Shown: one piece after another, positions 49,666-56,689 of the stretch | How the letters are laid out: each line of letters opens with the position of its first letter | Numbering within the stretch: position 1 is the stretch's first letter | From: RSA9 sp036381195 | GTDB lineage: Bacteria; Gemmatimonadota; Gemmatimonadetes; Longimicrobiales; RSA9 | DNA length: 64,000 nucleotides | NCBI GenBank assembly: GCA_036381195.1 | Contig: DASVDH010000015.1 | Coordinates: 1-64,000 of the forward strand | Reading direction: 5' to 3' | Notes under the pieces: model-generated | Told to the model about the DNA's origin: nothing | The model's database searches: none | Seen by the model: the letters and a program-made list of their open reading frames with translations, nothing else | Position numbers and translations under genes: made by a program

Positions 49666-50633
49666 GCGTGAGCGGGGCGAGGGCGGAGGCGGGGTCGGGG
49701 GCGGTGGAGCCCCCGGGCCCGGCCCGGCCCCGGCCGGTGGACCGGCTGTTCGCCCTCTACATGGTGGTCTCCGGGCTGGCGCTGGCGGGCCCGGCGCGGC
49801 CGGCGTGGTGGCCGGCGCTGGCCGCCGCGCATGCGGTCGCGGCGCTGGCCGCGCTCCGCCGGTGGCCCGTCGCCCCGGTGCTGGAGGCGGTCGGGCGCCG
49901 GTGGCCGCGTGCGGCCGTCGTCGCCTCCGACTGGTACCTGTTGCTGCTCCTGCCCGCGCTGTACAGCGAGCTGGCGCTGCTGAACCGCTCGCTGTTCGAC
50001 GGCGCGTACTTCGATGGGCTGGTGATGCGCTGGGAGCAGGCGCTGTTCGGCGGGCAACCGAGCCGGACACTGGCCGGCGCACTCCCGCACCTTGCCATCT
50101 CGGAGCCGCTGCATGCGGCCTACCTCTCTTACTACCTCATCATCTACGGCCCCCCGCTGGTGCTGTACCGCGCCGGCCGGCGCCTGGACTTCCACGCGAT
50201 GCTGTTCCCGCTGATGCTCACGTTCCTGGCGAGCTACCTGTTCTTCGTTTTCTTCCCGGTGCAGGGGCCGCGATACCTCTTCCCGGCACCGGGCGGCGGG
50301 CTGGAGAGCGGGCCGATGTACCGGCTGGCGCATCGGGTGCTCGAGGCGGGGTCGAGTCAGGGCGCCGCGTTTCCGTCCTCGCATGTGGCGGTGGCTGCGA
50401 TGCAGACTGTGCTGGTCGGTCGGCTGTTGCCACGGTTGCAGCCGGTGGTGGCGGTCCTCTGCGCGGGCCTTGCGGCGGGCGCGGTGTACGGCGGGTTCCA
50501 TTACGCGACGGACGTGGCGGCCGGATTCGTGCTCGCGGCTCTGCTCGTCGTGGCGGCGCCGCGGCTGGAGGCGGCCCTCAGCCGCGGCGGGCTTCGGGCT
50601 GGCTTGAAGACGCCCGGGGTTCCGCTATCTTGA
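49662..50633 (+). CDS. PAP2 superfamily membrane enzyme, inositol-phosphorylceramide-synthase-like
   Basis: The protein has 323 residues and about six membrane helices. The AUR1/PAP2 motifs are present: SYYLIIYGPPLVLY, FFPVQGPRY, the catalytic FPSSHVAVAA and HYATDVAAGF (His and Asp of the transfer triad). Such enzymes either remove phosphate from lipids or move a phospho-head group onto ceramide. It overlaps the ceramide-synthase gene as GTGA and closes the operon, so head-group transfer to ceramide is attractive but unproven. Confidence 0.8.
   Translation: MSVSGARAEAGSGAVEPPGPARPRPVDRLFALYMVVSGLALAGPARPAWWPALAAAHAVAALAALRRWPVAPVLEAVGRRWPRAAVVASDWYLLLLLPALYSELALLNRSLFDGAYFDGLVMRWEQALFGGQPSRTLAGALPHLAISEPLHAAYLSYYLIIYGPPLVLYRAGRRLDFHAMLFPLMLTFLASYLFFVFFPVQGPRYLFPAPGGGLESGPMYRLAHRVLEAGSSQGAAFPSSHVAVAAMQTVLVGRLLPRLQPVVAVLCAGLAAGAVYGGFHYATDVAAGFVLAALLVVAAPRLEAALSRGGLRAGLKTPGVPLS
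50604..50631 (+). promoter_or_regulatory. promoter inside the end of the PAP2 gene
   Basis: TTGAAG (50604-50609), 16 bases, TATCTT (50626-50631), with transcription starting near 50638. It would drive the small gene at 50743. Confidence 0.5.
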
Positions 50634-50742
50634 TTGCGCGGCCCGCGGCGCACGCGTGCGGGCGGTGATCGCCGGCCGTGGGCCCAGGTGCCGCGAATCG
50701 CGAACGAAAAGCCGCCAATGTGGCGATAGAGCGGAGGGAGCA

Positions 50743-51087
50743 GTGGGGAAGGGTTTTGACCGGCTGCCGTTGCCCGTGCGGCAACGGCGTGGGAGGCCCC
50801 TGCCGCCCAGGCCGGCCGAGAAAGTGCAGTGGACCGCGGCGGAGCCGGCCCCCGAGAGGGAGGTCGTTCCGGCGCGGGTGCGCATCGAGATCGTGGGCGG
50901 CCGGGAGGCAACGGCGTCCGCGCTGCGTGCCATTCGCCTGCTCCGGGAGATCGAGCAGACGGGTGGGGTCGCGGCGATCGCGGAAGTCGTGCCGGGCCGT
51001 TCGGCGCTGCTCGCGGAGGTGGACGGTGCACAGGCGGCGAGTCTGGCACGGCTGCCGTTCGTGCGGCGGATCCATGCGCTGAACTGA
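50743..51087 (+). CDS. hypothetical protein
   Basis: The protein has 114 residues. The GTG at 50743 has GGAGGGAG eight bases upstream. The N-terminal 35 residues are basic and Pro-rich, followed by a small alpha/beta domain (VRIEIVGGREATASALRAIR ... VPGRSALLAEVDGAQAASL) resembling a short fold with a ferredoxin-like rhythm. No family recognised. A hairpin follows the stop. Confidence 0.65.
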   Translation: MGKGFDRLPLPVRQRRGRPLPPRPAEKVQWTAAEPAPEREVVPARVRIEIVGGREATASALRAIRLLREIEQTGGVAAIAEVVPGRSALLAEVDGAQAASLARLPFVRRIHALN

Positions 51088-51095
51088 AGTTGACC

Positions 51096-51938
51096 GTGGG
51101 GCCGGAAGGCGCCTTCCCTTCCGGCCCCTGCCAGCCCCGAGGCCAGACGATCGCGGAGCAATCCTCCCGGCTGAAGGCGTTCCTCGGCGCCGCCGTGGTC
51201 CTGGCGGCCGCCGTGGTCTGGACCGCGACCGGCGGGCTGCGCTGGCCTGCCCGTGTGGCCGTGGTCTTCCTGCTGACGATCCTGCCCGCCTTCCTGGCAG
51301 CACAGGAACGCCATGCCACCGAGATCCCCTCGGAGATCCCGCGGCTGGCCATCTACGTGAGCTCGGCCGTGATGCTGTGGATCGTGGCGGTCGTGATCCT
51401 GCTGGCGGGACTGACCAGCGGCTTCACGCCCGCGCAGCTCGGCCTCCAGGCGATCCCGCTGGCCGGCCTGGCCGGCTGGACGGGCGCGATCGCGGGCGGC
51501 GGGATCCTGCTCCTGGTGGCCACGCGCGCGTTGCGGCTCCGCGAGAGCCCGATGCTGATGCACGTCCTGCCGCGCAACGGGCGCGAGCGGCTGGCGTTCG
51601 TGGGGGTGGCCATCACGGCGGGGGTCGCCGAGGAGCTGATCTTCCGGGGGTTCCTGATCGCAGCGCTGACAGCCGCGACCGGATCGCAATGGTTCGCCGC
51701 GGCGTTGAGCTCGGTGCTGTTCGGCTTCCTGCACAACTACCAGCGGCTGCTCGGCGCGCTGCGCGCGGCAGTGCTCGGGTTCGGCCTGGCATTGCCGCTG
51801 CTGATGACCGGCAGCCTGCTGCCCTCCATCATCGCGCACGCGGCATACGACATCGTGGCGGGCGTGTTCCTGGCGCGCTGGCTGCTGGTGATCGAAGAGG
51901 CAGGAACGCAGGCGAGCCCAACCGGTACTGACTCGTAG
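51096..51938 (+). CDS. CPBP family intramembrane metalloprotease (Rce1-like)
   Basis: The protein has 280 residues and about eight helices. The CPBP motifs are EELIFRG (about 179-185), FGFLHNYQ (His near 213) and AHAAYD (about 248). These glutamate intramembrane proteases cut after prenylated or bacteriocin-type C-termini, or have immunity roles. No ATG precedes the first helix; GTG 51096 is used and TTG 51090 is the alternative. The first codons lie in a stem-loop (51098-51128). Confidence 0.82.
   Translation: MGPEGAFPSGPCQPRGQTIAEQSSRLKAFLGAAVVLAAAVVWTATGGLRWPARVAVVFLLTILPAFLAAQERHATEIPSEIPRLAIYVSSAVMLWIVAVVILLAGLTSGFTPAQLGLQAIPLAGLAGWTGAIAGGGILLLVATRALRLRESPMLMHVLPRNGRERLAFVGVAITAGVAEELIFRGFLIAALTAATGSQWFAAALSSVLFGFLHNYQRLLGALRAAVLGFGLALPLLMTGSLLPSIIAHAAYDIVAGVFLARWLLVIEEAGTQASPTGTDS
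51098..51128. terminator. stem-loop after the 50743 gene
   Basis: GGGGCCGGAAG (51098-51108) pairs perfectly with CTTCCGGCCCC (51118-51128) around a nine-base loop. No T-run follows, so it may stall transcription or hide the next start codon rather than end transcription. Confidence 0.4.
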
Positions 51939-51988
51939 GAGGCCGCCGCCACAGCGGCCCAGGAAACGAGTGGAAGGAGGCGACCCCC

Positions 51989-52408
51989 GTGATCCTGCGC
52001 TGTAGCTTCGAGGAGCTCTCGGCCCTCACGGCGGGCGCGGGCCGCGTGCTGGACGCGTACGCGACGGACGGACGTGTGTCCGCGCCAGCGGAGGTGGCCG
52101 CCACACTCGAAACGCTCCTCCCGGAACTGACGGGCGACCTGAGCATCGGGACGCTGGAGCAACAACAGCGGTTGGAGCGCGCGCTCGAGGCGGTGCTGGA
52201 GGATGTGAAGCGACGCATGGACGAGCTGATCATCGAGCAGCACCCCGCCGCGGAGGACGCTGTCGCCGCGTACTTCGAGTACGCCCACGTGCTGACCGTG
52301 CTGGACCGGCTGCGCAAGATGGGCATGGAGATGCAGGCGATCATCGAGCTGACGACCGGCCGCCCGGCGGACGAGGAGATGGCGAGGACGGTGACGTTCC
52401 CGGATTGA
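51989..52408 (+). CDS. hypothetical protein, helical
   Basis: The protein has 139 residues. GTG start preceded by GGAAGGAGG. Helix-rich, without membrane segments; acidic overall, with YFEYAHVLTVLDRLRKMGMEM near the C-terminus. No family recognised. Fifty bases downstream of the CPBP gene. Confidence 0.75.
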   Translation: MILRCSFEELSALTAGAGRVLDAYATDGRVSAPAEVAATLETLLPELTGDLSIGTLEQQQRLERALEAVLEDVKRRMDELIIEQHPAAEDAVAAYFEYAHVLTVLDRLRKMGMEMQAIIELTTGRPADEEMARTVTFPD

Positions 52409-52482
52409 GAACGCGCGCACGCGCCCGCCGCCGCGCCCGGTCCGGCGGCCGCCTGGCCACCGGAGCGGGCGCGGCCCGCGGC

Positions 52483-52803
52483 TCACTCGTCCGGCGGGGG
52501 ATGGCTCCCCAACCCGCGGAGCCGCGAGCGCTGCTTGATCCGTTCGAGGTTCGGCTTGCCGCGGCCCTGCCGCGACGGGTTCTCCGCCCGCGTGAAGGTC
52601 TTGCGCTCGGCCGGCCGCTGCTGGTGCCGCGCGCGGCGTCGGCCGGACGCCTGCGCCGGCTGCCTGGGCTTCAGCGGCACCCGCCGCTTCTCCTGCGGGC
52701 CGCCCCGCGGGCCGCTCGCCTCCTGCTGCTTCGCCTCGCCGGAGGCAGGCGATTCGCCGCCCACGTCGCGCGGCCGCCGATACGGGTCGTAGGGCCCCGG
52801 CAT
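52483..52803 (-). CDS. small basic, disordered hypothetical protein
   Basis: The protein has 106 residues, rich in Arg, Gln, Pro and Gly (SGRRRARHQQRPAERK, RQGRGKPNLERIKQR). The ATG at 52803 lies seven bases below the stop of the preceding lipoprotein gene on the same strand, suggesting one transcript. No fold is predicted; RNA or DNA contact is possible. Confidence 0.55.
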   Translation of the reverse strand: MPGPYDPYRRPRDVGGESPASGEAKQQEASGPRGGPQEKRRVPLKPRQPAQASGRRRARHQQRPAERKTFTRAENPSRQGRGKPNLERIKQRSRLRGLGSHPPPDE

Positions 52804-52809
52804 GGCCGC

Positions 52810-53439
52810 CTACCGGAGCTGCACGGCGCGCGTGGTCCGCAGCGTCAACACGGACCCGCGATCCAGCTCGGCATCCATGTCGCCGAGGCCCAGGGAAATG
52901 ATCGTGCCCGCGCCGGCGCCGAGCGCGCCGCCGACGAGGATGCCTTCCAGGTCGCCGCCCGTGATGATGGCGCCGAGCACCGCGCCGGCAGCGGCACCGA
53001 CCGCCGCGCGCTCCAGGATGCGCTCCTCGTCGGGATCCAGCTCGGGATCGGTGTCGATCACGTCGGCCCGGAAGGGGTAGGTGCGGTCGCGGATCTGAAC
53101 CCGGTCGAAGTTGACGCGGATCGCGGCGATGTCACCGGGCCGGGTGGAAGGGTCGACGCCTGTCACGACGCCGCTGACAACGGAGCCGGCGGGTACCACC
53201 GTGCGGCCATCGGTGGTGACGAGCGGCTCGATCAACCTGGTGTTGAAGCGCTGACCGACGCGGCTGTCCTTGGTGCTGAGCCGCTGCTCGAGGCGCACGT
53301 TCATGATGGTGCCGGTCGGCACGTAGTTCGCGCTGGGCAGAGGCGCGGGTCGGATGCCGGGCTCGGTTTCGAGCCGGCCGCCGCCGCACGCGGTGAGGGC
53401 GAGGAGAGTTGCGGCCGTGACGATTTCGATCCTCTTCAT
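52810..53439 (-). CDS. glycine-zipper lipoprotein
   Basis: The protein has 209 residues. The signal peptide ends LLALTAC, a lipobox. A beta-rich domain (about 40-130) is followed by a glycine-zipper hairpin (AAVGAAAGAVLGAIITGG ... GGALGAGAG), a feature of membrane-inserting envelope proteins. The ATG at 53439 has GGAGGTGGA upstream. Function unknown; an envelope location is likely. Confidence 0.75.
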   Translation of the reverse strand: MKRIEIVTAATLLALTACGGGRLETEPGIRPAPLPSANYVPTGTIMNVRLEQRLSTKDSRVGQRFNTRLIEPLVTTDGRTVVPAGSVVSGVVTGVDPSTRPGDIAAIRVNFDRVQIRDRTYPFRADVIDTDPELDPDEERILERAAVGAAAGAVLGAIITGGDLEGILVGGALGAGAGTIISLGLGDMDAELDRGSVLTLRTTRAVQLR

Positions 53440-53556
53440 GGTTCGATCCACCTCCTCCCGCGACGATCCTCCGGGAAACGCGATCGTGCACCGAAAGGTG
53501 CAAGGCGCGGGCCGGGTCGCGCGGGAAGGGGACTCGATGAGAGCGCGGAGGCGAGC

Positions 53557-54288
53557 ATGGCGGCAGTGCATGACGCCAGCGGCAAGGTGGTGCTGATCAC
53601 GGGAGCGTCCCGCGGCCTGGGCCGCGCGTTGGCGGAGGCGTTCGCCGCGGCAGGCGCGCGGTTGGCGCTCTGTGCGCGAGGCGCCGACGCGCTGGGAGAC
53701 GTCGTGGAAGGCATCACCGCCCGAGGAGGAGAGGTCGTCTGGCGCGCGGCGGATGTGCGGGACGAACGCGCGATCGGCGAGCTGGTCCGCGCCGCGGAGG
53801 AGCGCTGGGGACCGGTGGCCGTGCTGATCAACAACGCTTCCCTGCTCGGCGAGCGCGTGCCGCTCGCGCAATACCCGCTGCCATCGTGGCGCGAGGTGAT
53901 GGACGTCAACGTGACGGGCGCCCTGATCGCGGCACAGGCCGTGCTGCCCGGAATGCGCCGCGCAGGGACGGGCTCGATCATCAACGTGACCTCCGGGGTG
54001 GGAAACGTGGCGCGCGCCGACTGGGGCGCGTACGCGGTGAGCAAGTGGGCGCTCGAAGCGTTCACGTACAACCTCGCGCTGGAAGAGCGTGCATCGGGGA
54101 TCCGCGTGAACGCGGTGGATCCCGGCGCCATGCGGACGCGCATGCGCCAGGCAGCCTACCCGGAGGAAGACCCGGCCCGCCAGCGGCCGCCCGAAGAGGT
54201 GACCCCCGTCTTCCTCTGGCTGGCGTCCGACGCATCGCGGGAAGTGACTGGCCAGCGCCTCCGTGCTCCCGAGTGGCGGCCGCCGTGA
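53557..54288 (+). CDS. short-chain dehydrogenase/reductase
   Basis: The protein has 243 residues. Classical SDR motifs: TGASRGLG (about 15-22) for NAD(P), NNAS, the catalytic Ser in NVTSG and YAVSKW (about 159-164), then NAVDPGAMRT. Substrate unknown. GGAGG precedes the ATG at 53557. It faces divergently away from the glycine-zipper gene. Confidence 0.88.
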   Translation: MAAVHDASGKVVLITGASRGLGRALAEAFAAAGARLALCARGADALGDVVEGITARGGEVVWRAADVRDERAIGELVRAAEERWGPVAVLINNASLLGERVPLAQYPLPSWREVMDVNVTGALIAAQAVLPGMRRAGTGSIINVTSGVGNVARADWGAYAVSKWALEAFTYNLALEERASGIRVNAVDPGAMRTRMRQAAYPEEDPARQRPPEEVTPVFLWLASDASREVTGQRLRAPEWRPP

Positions 54289-54457
54289 GCCGCGCCCTGC
54301 CCGCATGAGAGCGGCGCGCCCGGGATGGACGCGGCCGCACGCGCCGCCGACCATGCGCCCCACGGCCGGCGAGAGCTTGCCGCGGCCGTGCCCGCCGCCC
54401 TACCGTGGAGCCGTGACACCCCGCGCAACGATGACGACCCAATCGAGGAGGCCCCCG

Positions 54458-54799
54458 ATGGCCCGAGTCGCGTCCCAGCTCCTGATCGCCCTGGCCGTCC
54501 TCACGCTCACCGGCACGACGTGCGGCCGGGGCGTCTCCATCGAGAGCGAGGCAGGTCCGACCTACACCCTACAGGTGAGGAACCCCAATCCCTTCCCCAT
54601 GACCGTCTCGTACGACGACGGCACCGGCGAGCGATTGCTGGGCAACGTCGGCGCCAACGGCGAGGCGAGCTTCGTCGTCAGCCGGCCGGCCAGCACGCGG
54701 ATCACCATCACGGCAAGAGATCGGAGCGGCGAGCGCACCGTACGGCGCCAGGTCACGTTGCGCGCGGGCGTGGCTGAGGTGGTCACGCTCACGACCTGA
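54458..54799 (+). CDS. hypothetical lipoprotein
   Basis: The protein has 113 residues. GAGGAGG seven bases upstream selects the ATG at 54458 over the one at 54431. The signal peptide ends LTGTTC, a lipobox; the rest is a small beta domain (YTLQVRNPNPFPMTVSYDDG). Family unknown. Confidence 0.75.
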   Translation: MARVASQLLIALAVLTLTGTTCGRGVSIESEAGPTYTLQVRNPNPFPMTVSYDDGTGERLLGNVGANGEASFVVSRPASTRITITARDRSGERTVRRQVTLRAGVAEVVTLTT

Positions 54800-54855
54800 T
54801 CGGAGATCCGGCCCGCCTCCTCACGGTGCCGCACGCAAGCTGCCACCACCCCGGC

Positions 54856-54933
54856 GGCCGCATCGGCGGCCATGCCGAGCGCCGGCCGTCCTGCGGCCGC
54901 ATCGACGGCAGCGCCGAGCGCCGGCCGTCCTGT
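54856..54933. repeat. 39-bp tandem repeat, two copies
   Basis: 54856-54894 and 54895-54933 share GCCGAGCGCCGGCCGTCCTG and differ at a few positions near the middle. Confidence 0.75.
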
Positions 54934-55079
54934 CGCCGGAGGCGTGTGGCCGCCGCACGCGACCCGGGCGCCGGACCGGCCGCGCCATCCCTCGCTGCGC
55001 GGTAAACCCGCCTTCCGCTTCGCCGCTGCCCTCCACCGCATCACCACTCCGGCCGATCCCGTCGCGGACGGCCCGGCCG

Positions 55080-55190
55080 CGGGCCCGCGGTCGCTCGCGG
55101 AGCGCGTGCTCCTCATCAACCACGGCACGCTGCTGGACGACGGCGCGCTGGCCACGCTCGCGGAGCGAGGAGCTCGGGCCGGAGCCAGGC
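55080..55190 (+). pseudogene. possible remnant of an ABC transporter ATPase C-terminus
   Basis: One plus-strand frame reads SLAERVLLINHGTLLDDG followed by ALATLAERG, which resembles the segment after the H-loop in ABC ATPases (xDRVxxLxxGxxxxDGTxxEL). Nothing upstream shows Walker motifs, so at most a decayed fragment is present. Confidence 0.3.
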
Positions 55191-55193
55191 GCT

Positions 55194-55222
55194 TGGGCCG
55201 GGGCGGGGGCGAGGGCGAGGGA
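55194..55222 (+). repeat. dispersed G-rich element
   Basis: TTGGGCCGGGGCGGGGGCGA and onward; third copy of the element at 35015 and 45114. Confidence 0.5.
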
Positions 55223-55280
55223 GCGCGCGGCATTGCAGGTCTCGAGTCGTCGGTGCGGCTGAAGGTTCGATCCCCCGGCC

Positions 55281-55388
55281 ACACGTACCCGTACTCCTCG
55301 TACTCGTACTCCGTAAACGTCCTCGCACTCGTACTCGTCCTCGTAAACGTGCTCGTAAACGTGCTCGTAAACGTGCTCGTTCTCCTGC
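55281..55388. repeat. hexamer-based array (CTCGTA/AACGTG units)
   Basis: The region is built of six-base units of the form nnCGTn, including three consecutive copies of the 12-mer CTCGTAAACGTG at about 55340-55375. A six-base period codes dipeptide repeats on either strand, such as Val-Asn-Val-Leu or Thr-Phe-Thr-Ser. Confidence 0.8.
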
Positions 55389-55520
55389 CCCATGCCGGGC
55401 GAGGCCGCCGCCCGACCCGCAACCACGGCATTGCGACCGGCCGTCGGCCGATCCGCTGCGGCGCGGCCGGCCGCTGCCGCCGGGGCTTGACAACGCATGT
55501 CGGACGCCTCCCGGTATCCT

Positions 55521-55549
55521 CGTAAGTCATTGTAAAATCGTCACTTACG
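55521..55549. promoter_or_regulatory. AT-rich inverted repeat, possible operator
   Basis: CGTAAGT (55521-55527) and ACTTACG (55543-55549) are perfect inverted arms around CATTGTAAAATCGTC, which contains TAAAAT. It lies about 170 bases upstream of the transglycosylase gene in an otherwise very GC-rich region. Confidence 0.4.
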
Positions 55550-55716
55550 TAGAACCCTCCCCGTGGGAGGGGGTAGCAGGGGCTGGCGGCGGTCACACGG
55601 CCGTGCGTCGGGGGCTGCGCGGCCCGGGGCCGCGCTAGCCCGGGCCGCGTGCGGTGGAGGGGCGCGGCGCACTCAGGCGAGGAACAACACCCTCAAACCG
55701 AAGGGAGGGAGGCGCG

Positions 55717-56373
55717 GTGAAGCGTCGATTCCCAGAGGTCGGGGCGCTGTACGAGCGAGTGCGGCGGCCGGCCATGATGATCACGGTGGGGCTGGCGCTC
55801 GTGGTGCCGTCCGCCGGGATGATGGTTCGCGGGGAGCCGTGGGGCCTGGAGCGGGCGGCGGCGCCGCGGGCGGAGCAGATGGCGATGGCGAGTCCGGCGG
55901 CGTCGATGACGGCAATCGCGGCCGCGCGGCCTGTGGAGGTCGCAGAGCGAGAGGCGGACACGGTCGTCGAGCGCCTGGCGCGGCGATACGGCGTGTCGGT
56001 GTCCCTGGCGCGCGAGATCTACGCGGCGGCGAAGAGGAACGGCATCGACCCGAAGGTCGCGTTCGGGCTGGTGCGGACGGAGTCGAGCTTCCGGCGCACC
56101 GTGGTCTCGAACGTCGGAGCGATCGGCTACACGCAGGTCCTGCCGTCGACGGCGCGGTGGATCGCGCCGGGCACGTCGCGGAGCGACCTGTTCGACACGC
56201 GGACGAACCTGAACGTGGGGTTCCGGTACCTGCGTTACCTGCTCGACAAGTACGATGGCAACCTGCGGCTGGCGCTGACGGCGTACAACCGCGGGCCCGG
56301 AACGGTGGACCGGATCCTGGCGCGGGGCGGCAACCCGGACAACGGGTACGCGGGCAAGGTCCTGCGGGGCTGA
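55717..56373 (+). CDS. lytic transglycosylase, SLT domain
   Basis: The protein has 218 residues. An N-terminal membrane/signal segment (MMITVGLALVVPSAGMM) is followed, from about residue 85, by an SLT domain: ARRYGVSVSLAREIYAAAKR, the catalytic Glu in VRTESSFRR (about 121), NVGAIGYTQVLPSTA and LTAYNRGPGTVD. It cuts peptidoglycan glycan strands. The GTG at 55717 follows GGGAGGGAGG. A terminator lies downstream. Confidence 0.9.
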   Translation: MKRRFPEVGALYERVRRPAMMITVGLALVVPSAGMMVRGEPWGLERAAAPRAEQMAMASPAASMTAIAAARPVEVAEREADTVVERLARRYGVSVSLAREIYAAAKRNGIDPKVAFGLVRTESSFRRTVVSNVGAIGYTQVLPSTARWIAPGTSRSDLFDTRTNLNVGFRYLRYLLDKYDGNLRLALTAYNRGPGTVDRILARGGNPDNGYAGKVLRG

Positions 56374-56420
56374 CCGCCTCGCCCGTGGTCCTCGTTGCGC
56401 GGGGATATTCTCGCGCTGCT

Positions 56421-56447
56421 CGAAGACCGCGAGCACCGTGGTCTTCG
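56421..56447. terminator. stem-loop downstream of the transglycosylase gene
   Basis: CGAAGACC (56421-56428) pairs with GGTCTTCG (56440-56447); there is no clear T-run. Confidence 0.4.
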
Positions 56448-56552
56448 TTGCGTGGGGGCGTGGGGCGTGAGGTTACGCGCGGGCCTCCGCGTCCGGCGCG
56501 GTGGCCGGCGCTCCGCGGCGCTGCCGCGGGGGCGTCGCGCGCCGGAACGGAG

Positions 56553-56590
56553 AACGGGGTCGGAGCGTTGAGGTGCTCCGGCCCCGTTTT
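56553..56590. terminator. strong bidirectional terminator
   Basis: AACGGGGTCGGAGC pairs with GCTCCGGCCCCGTT (one G-U pair) around GTTGAGGT, ending in GTTTTC on the plus strand. It lies between convergent genes. Confidence 0.75.
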
Positions 56591-56689
56591 CGCTCGTGTC
56601 CGGTGCGTCGCCGCCTGCGACCCGCGTTCCCGTGCTCTCCGGCCCGCGGTGCCGCGTGCGCGGGACGGGAGACGGGGGTTCGGGCAGGG

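Larger units (their letters stand above)
54800..55716. other. repeat-rich gap of 917 bases
   Basis: No intact gene. In order it holds a 39-bp tandem repeat, a fragment resembling an ABC ATPase C-terminus, a G-rich element, a hexamer array and an AT-rich inverted repeat. Several long open frames cross it on both strands, but their content follows the repeats. Confidence 0.6.
56374..56689. other. 316-base convergent gap with two hairpins
   Basis: Between the transglycosylase and LivK-like genes; contains stem-loops at 56421-56447 and 56553-56589, and no gene. Confidence 0.6.

Noticed and set aside
55257..55280. GGTTCGATCCCC resembling a tRNA T-arm
   Set aside because: No acceptor, D or anticodon stem can be built around it.
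54872..55525. Plus-strand frame with Val-Asn-Val-Leu repeats
   Set aside because: Repeat-driven; only the short ABC-like fragment inside it was worth noting.
54562..55596. Minus-strand frame with Thr-Phe-Thr-Ser and Glu-Tyr repeats
   Set aside because: The sequence follows the hexamer array; there is no domain, and a known lipoprotein gene lies under its end on the other strand.
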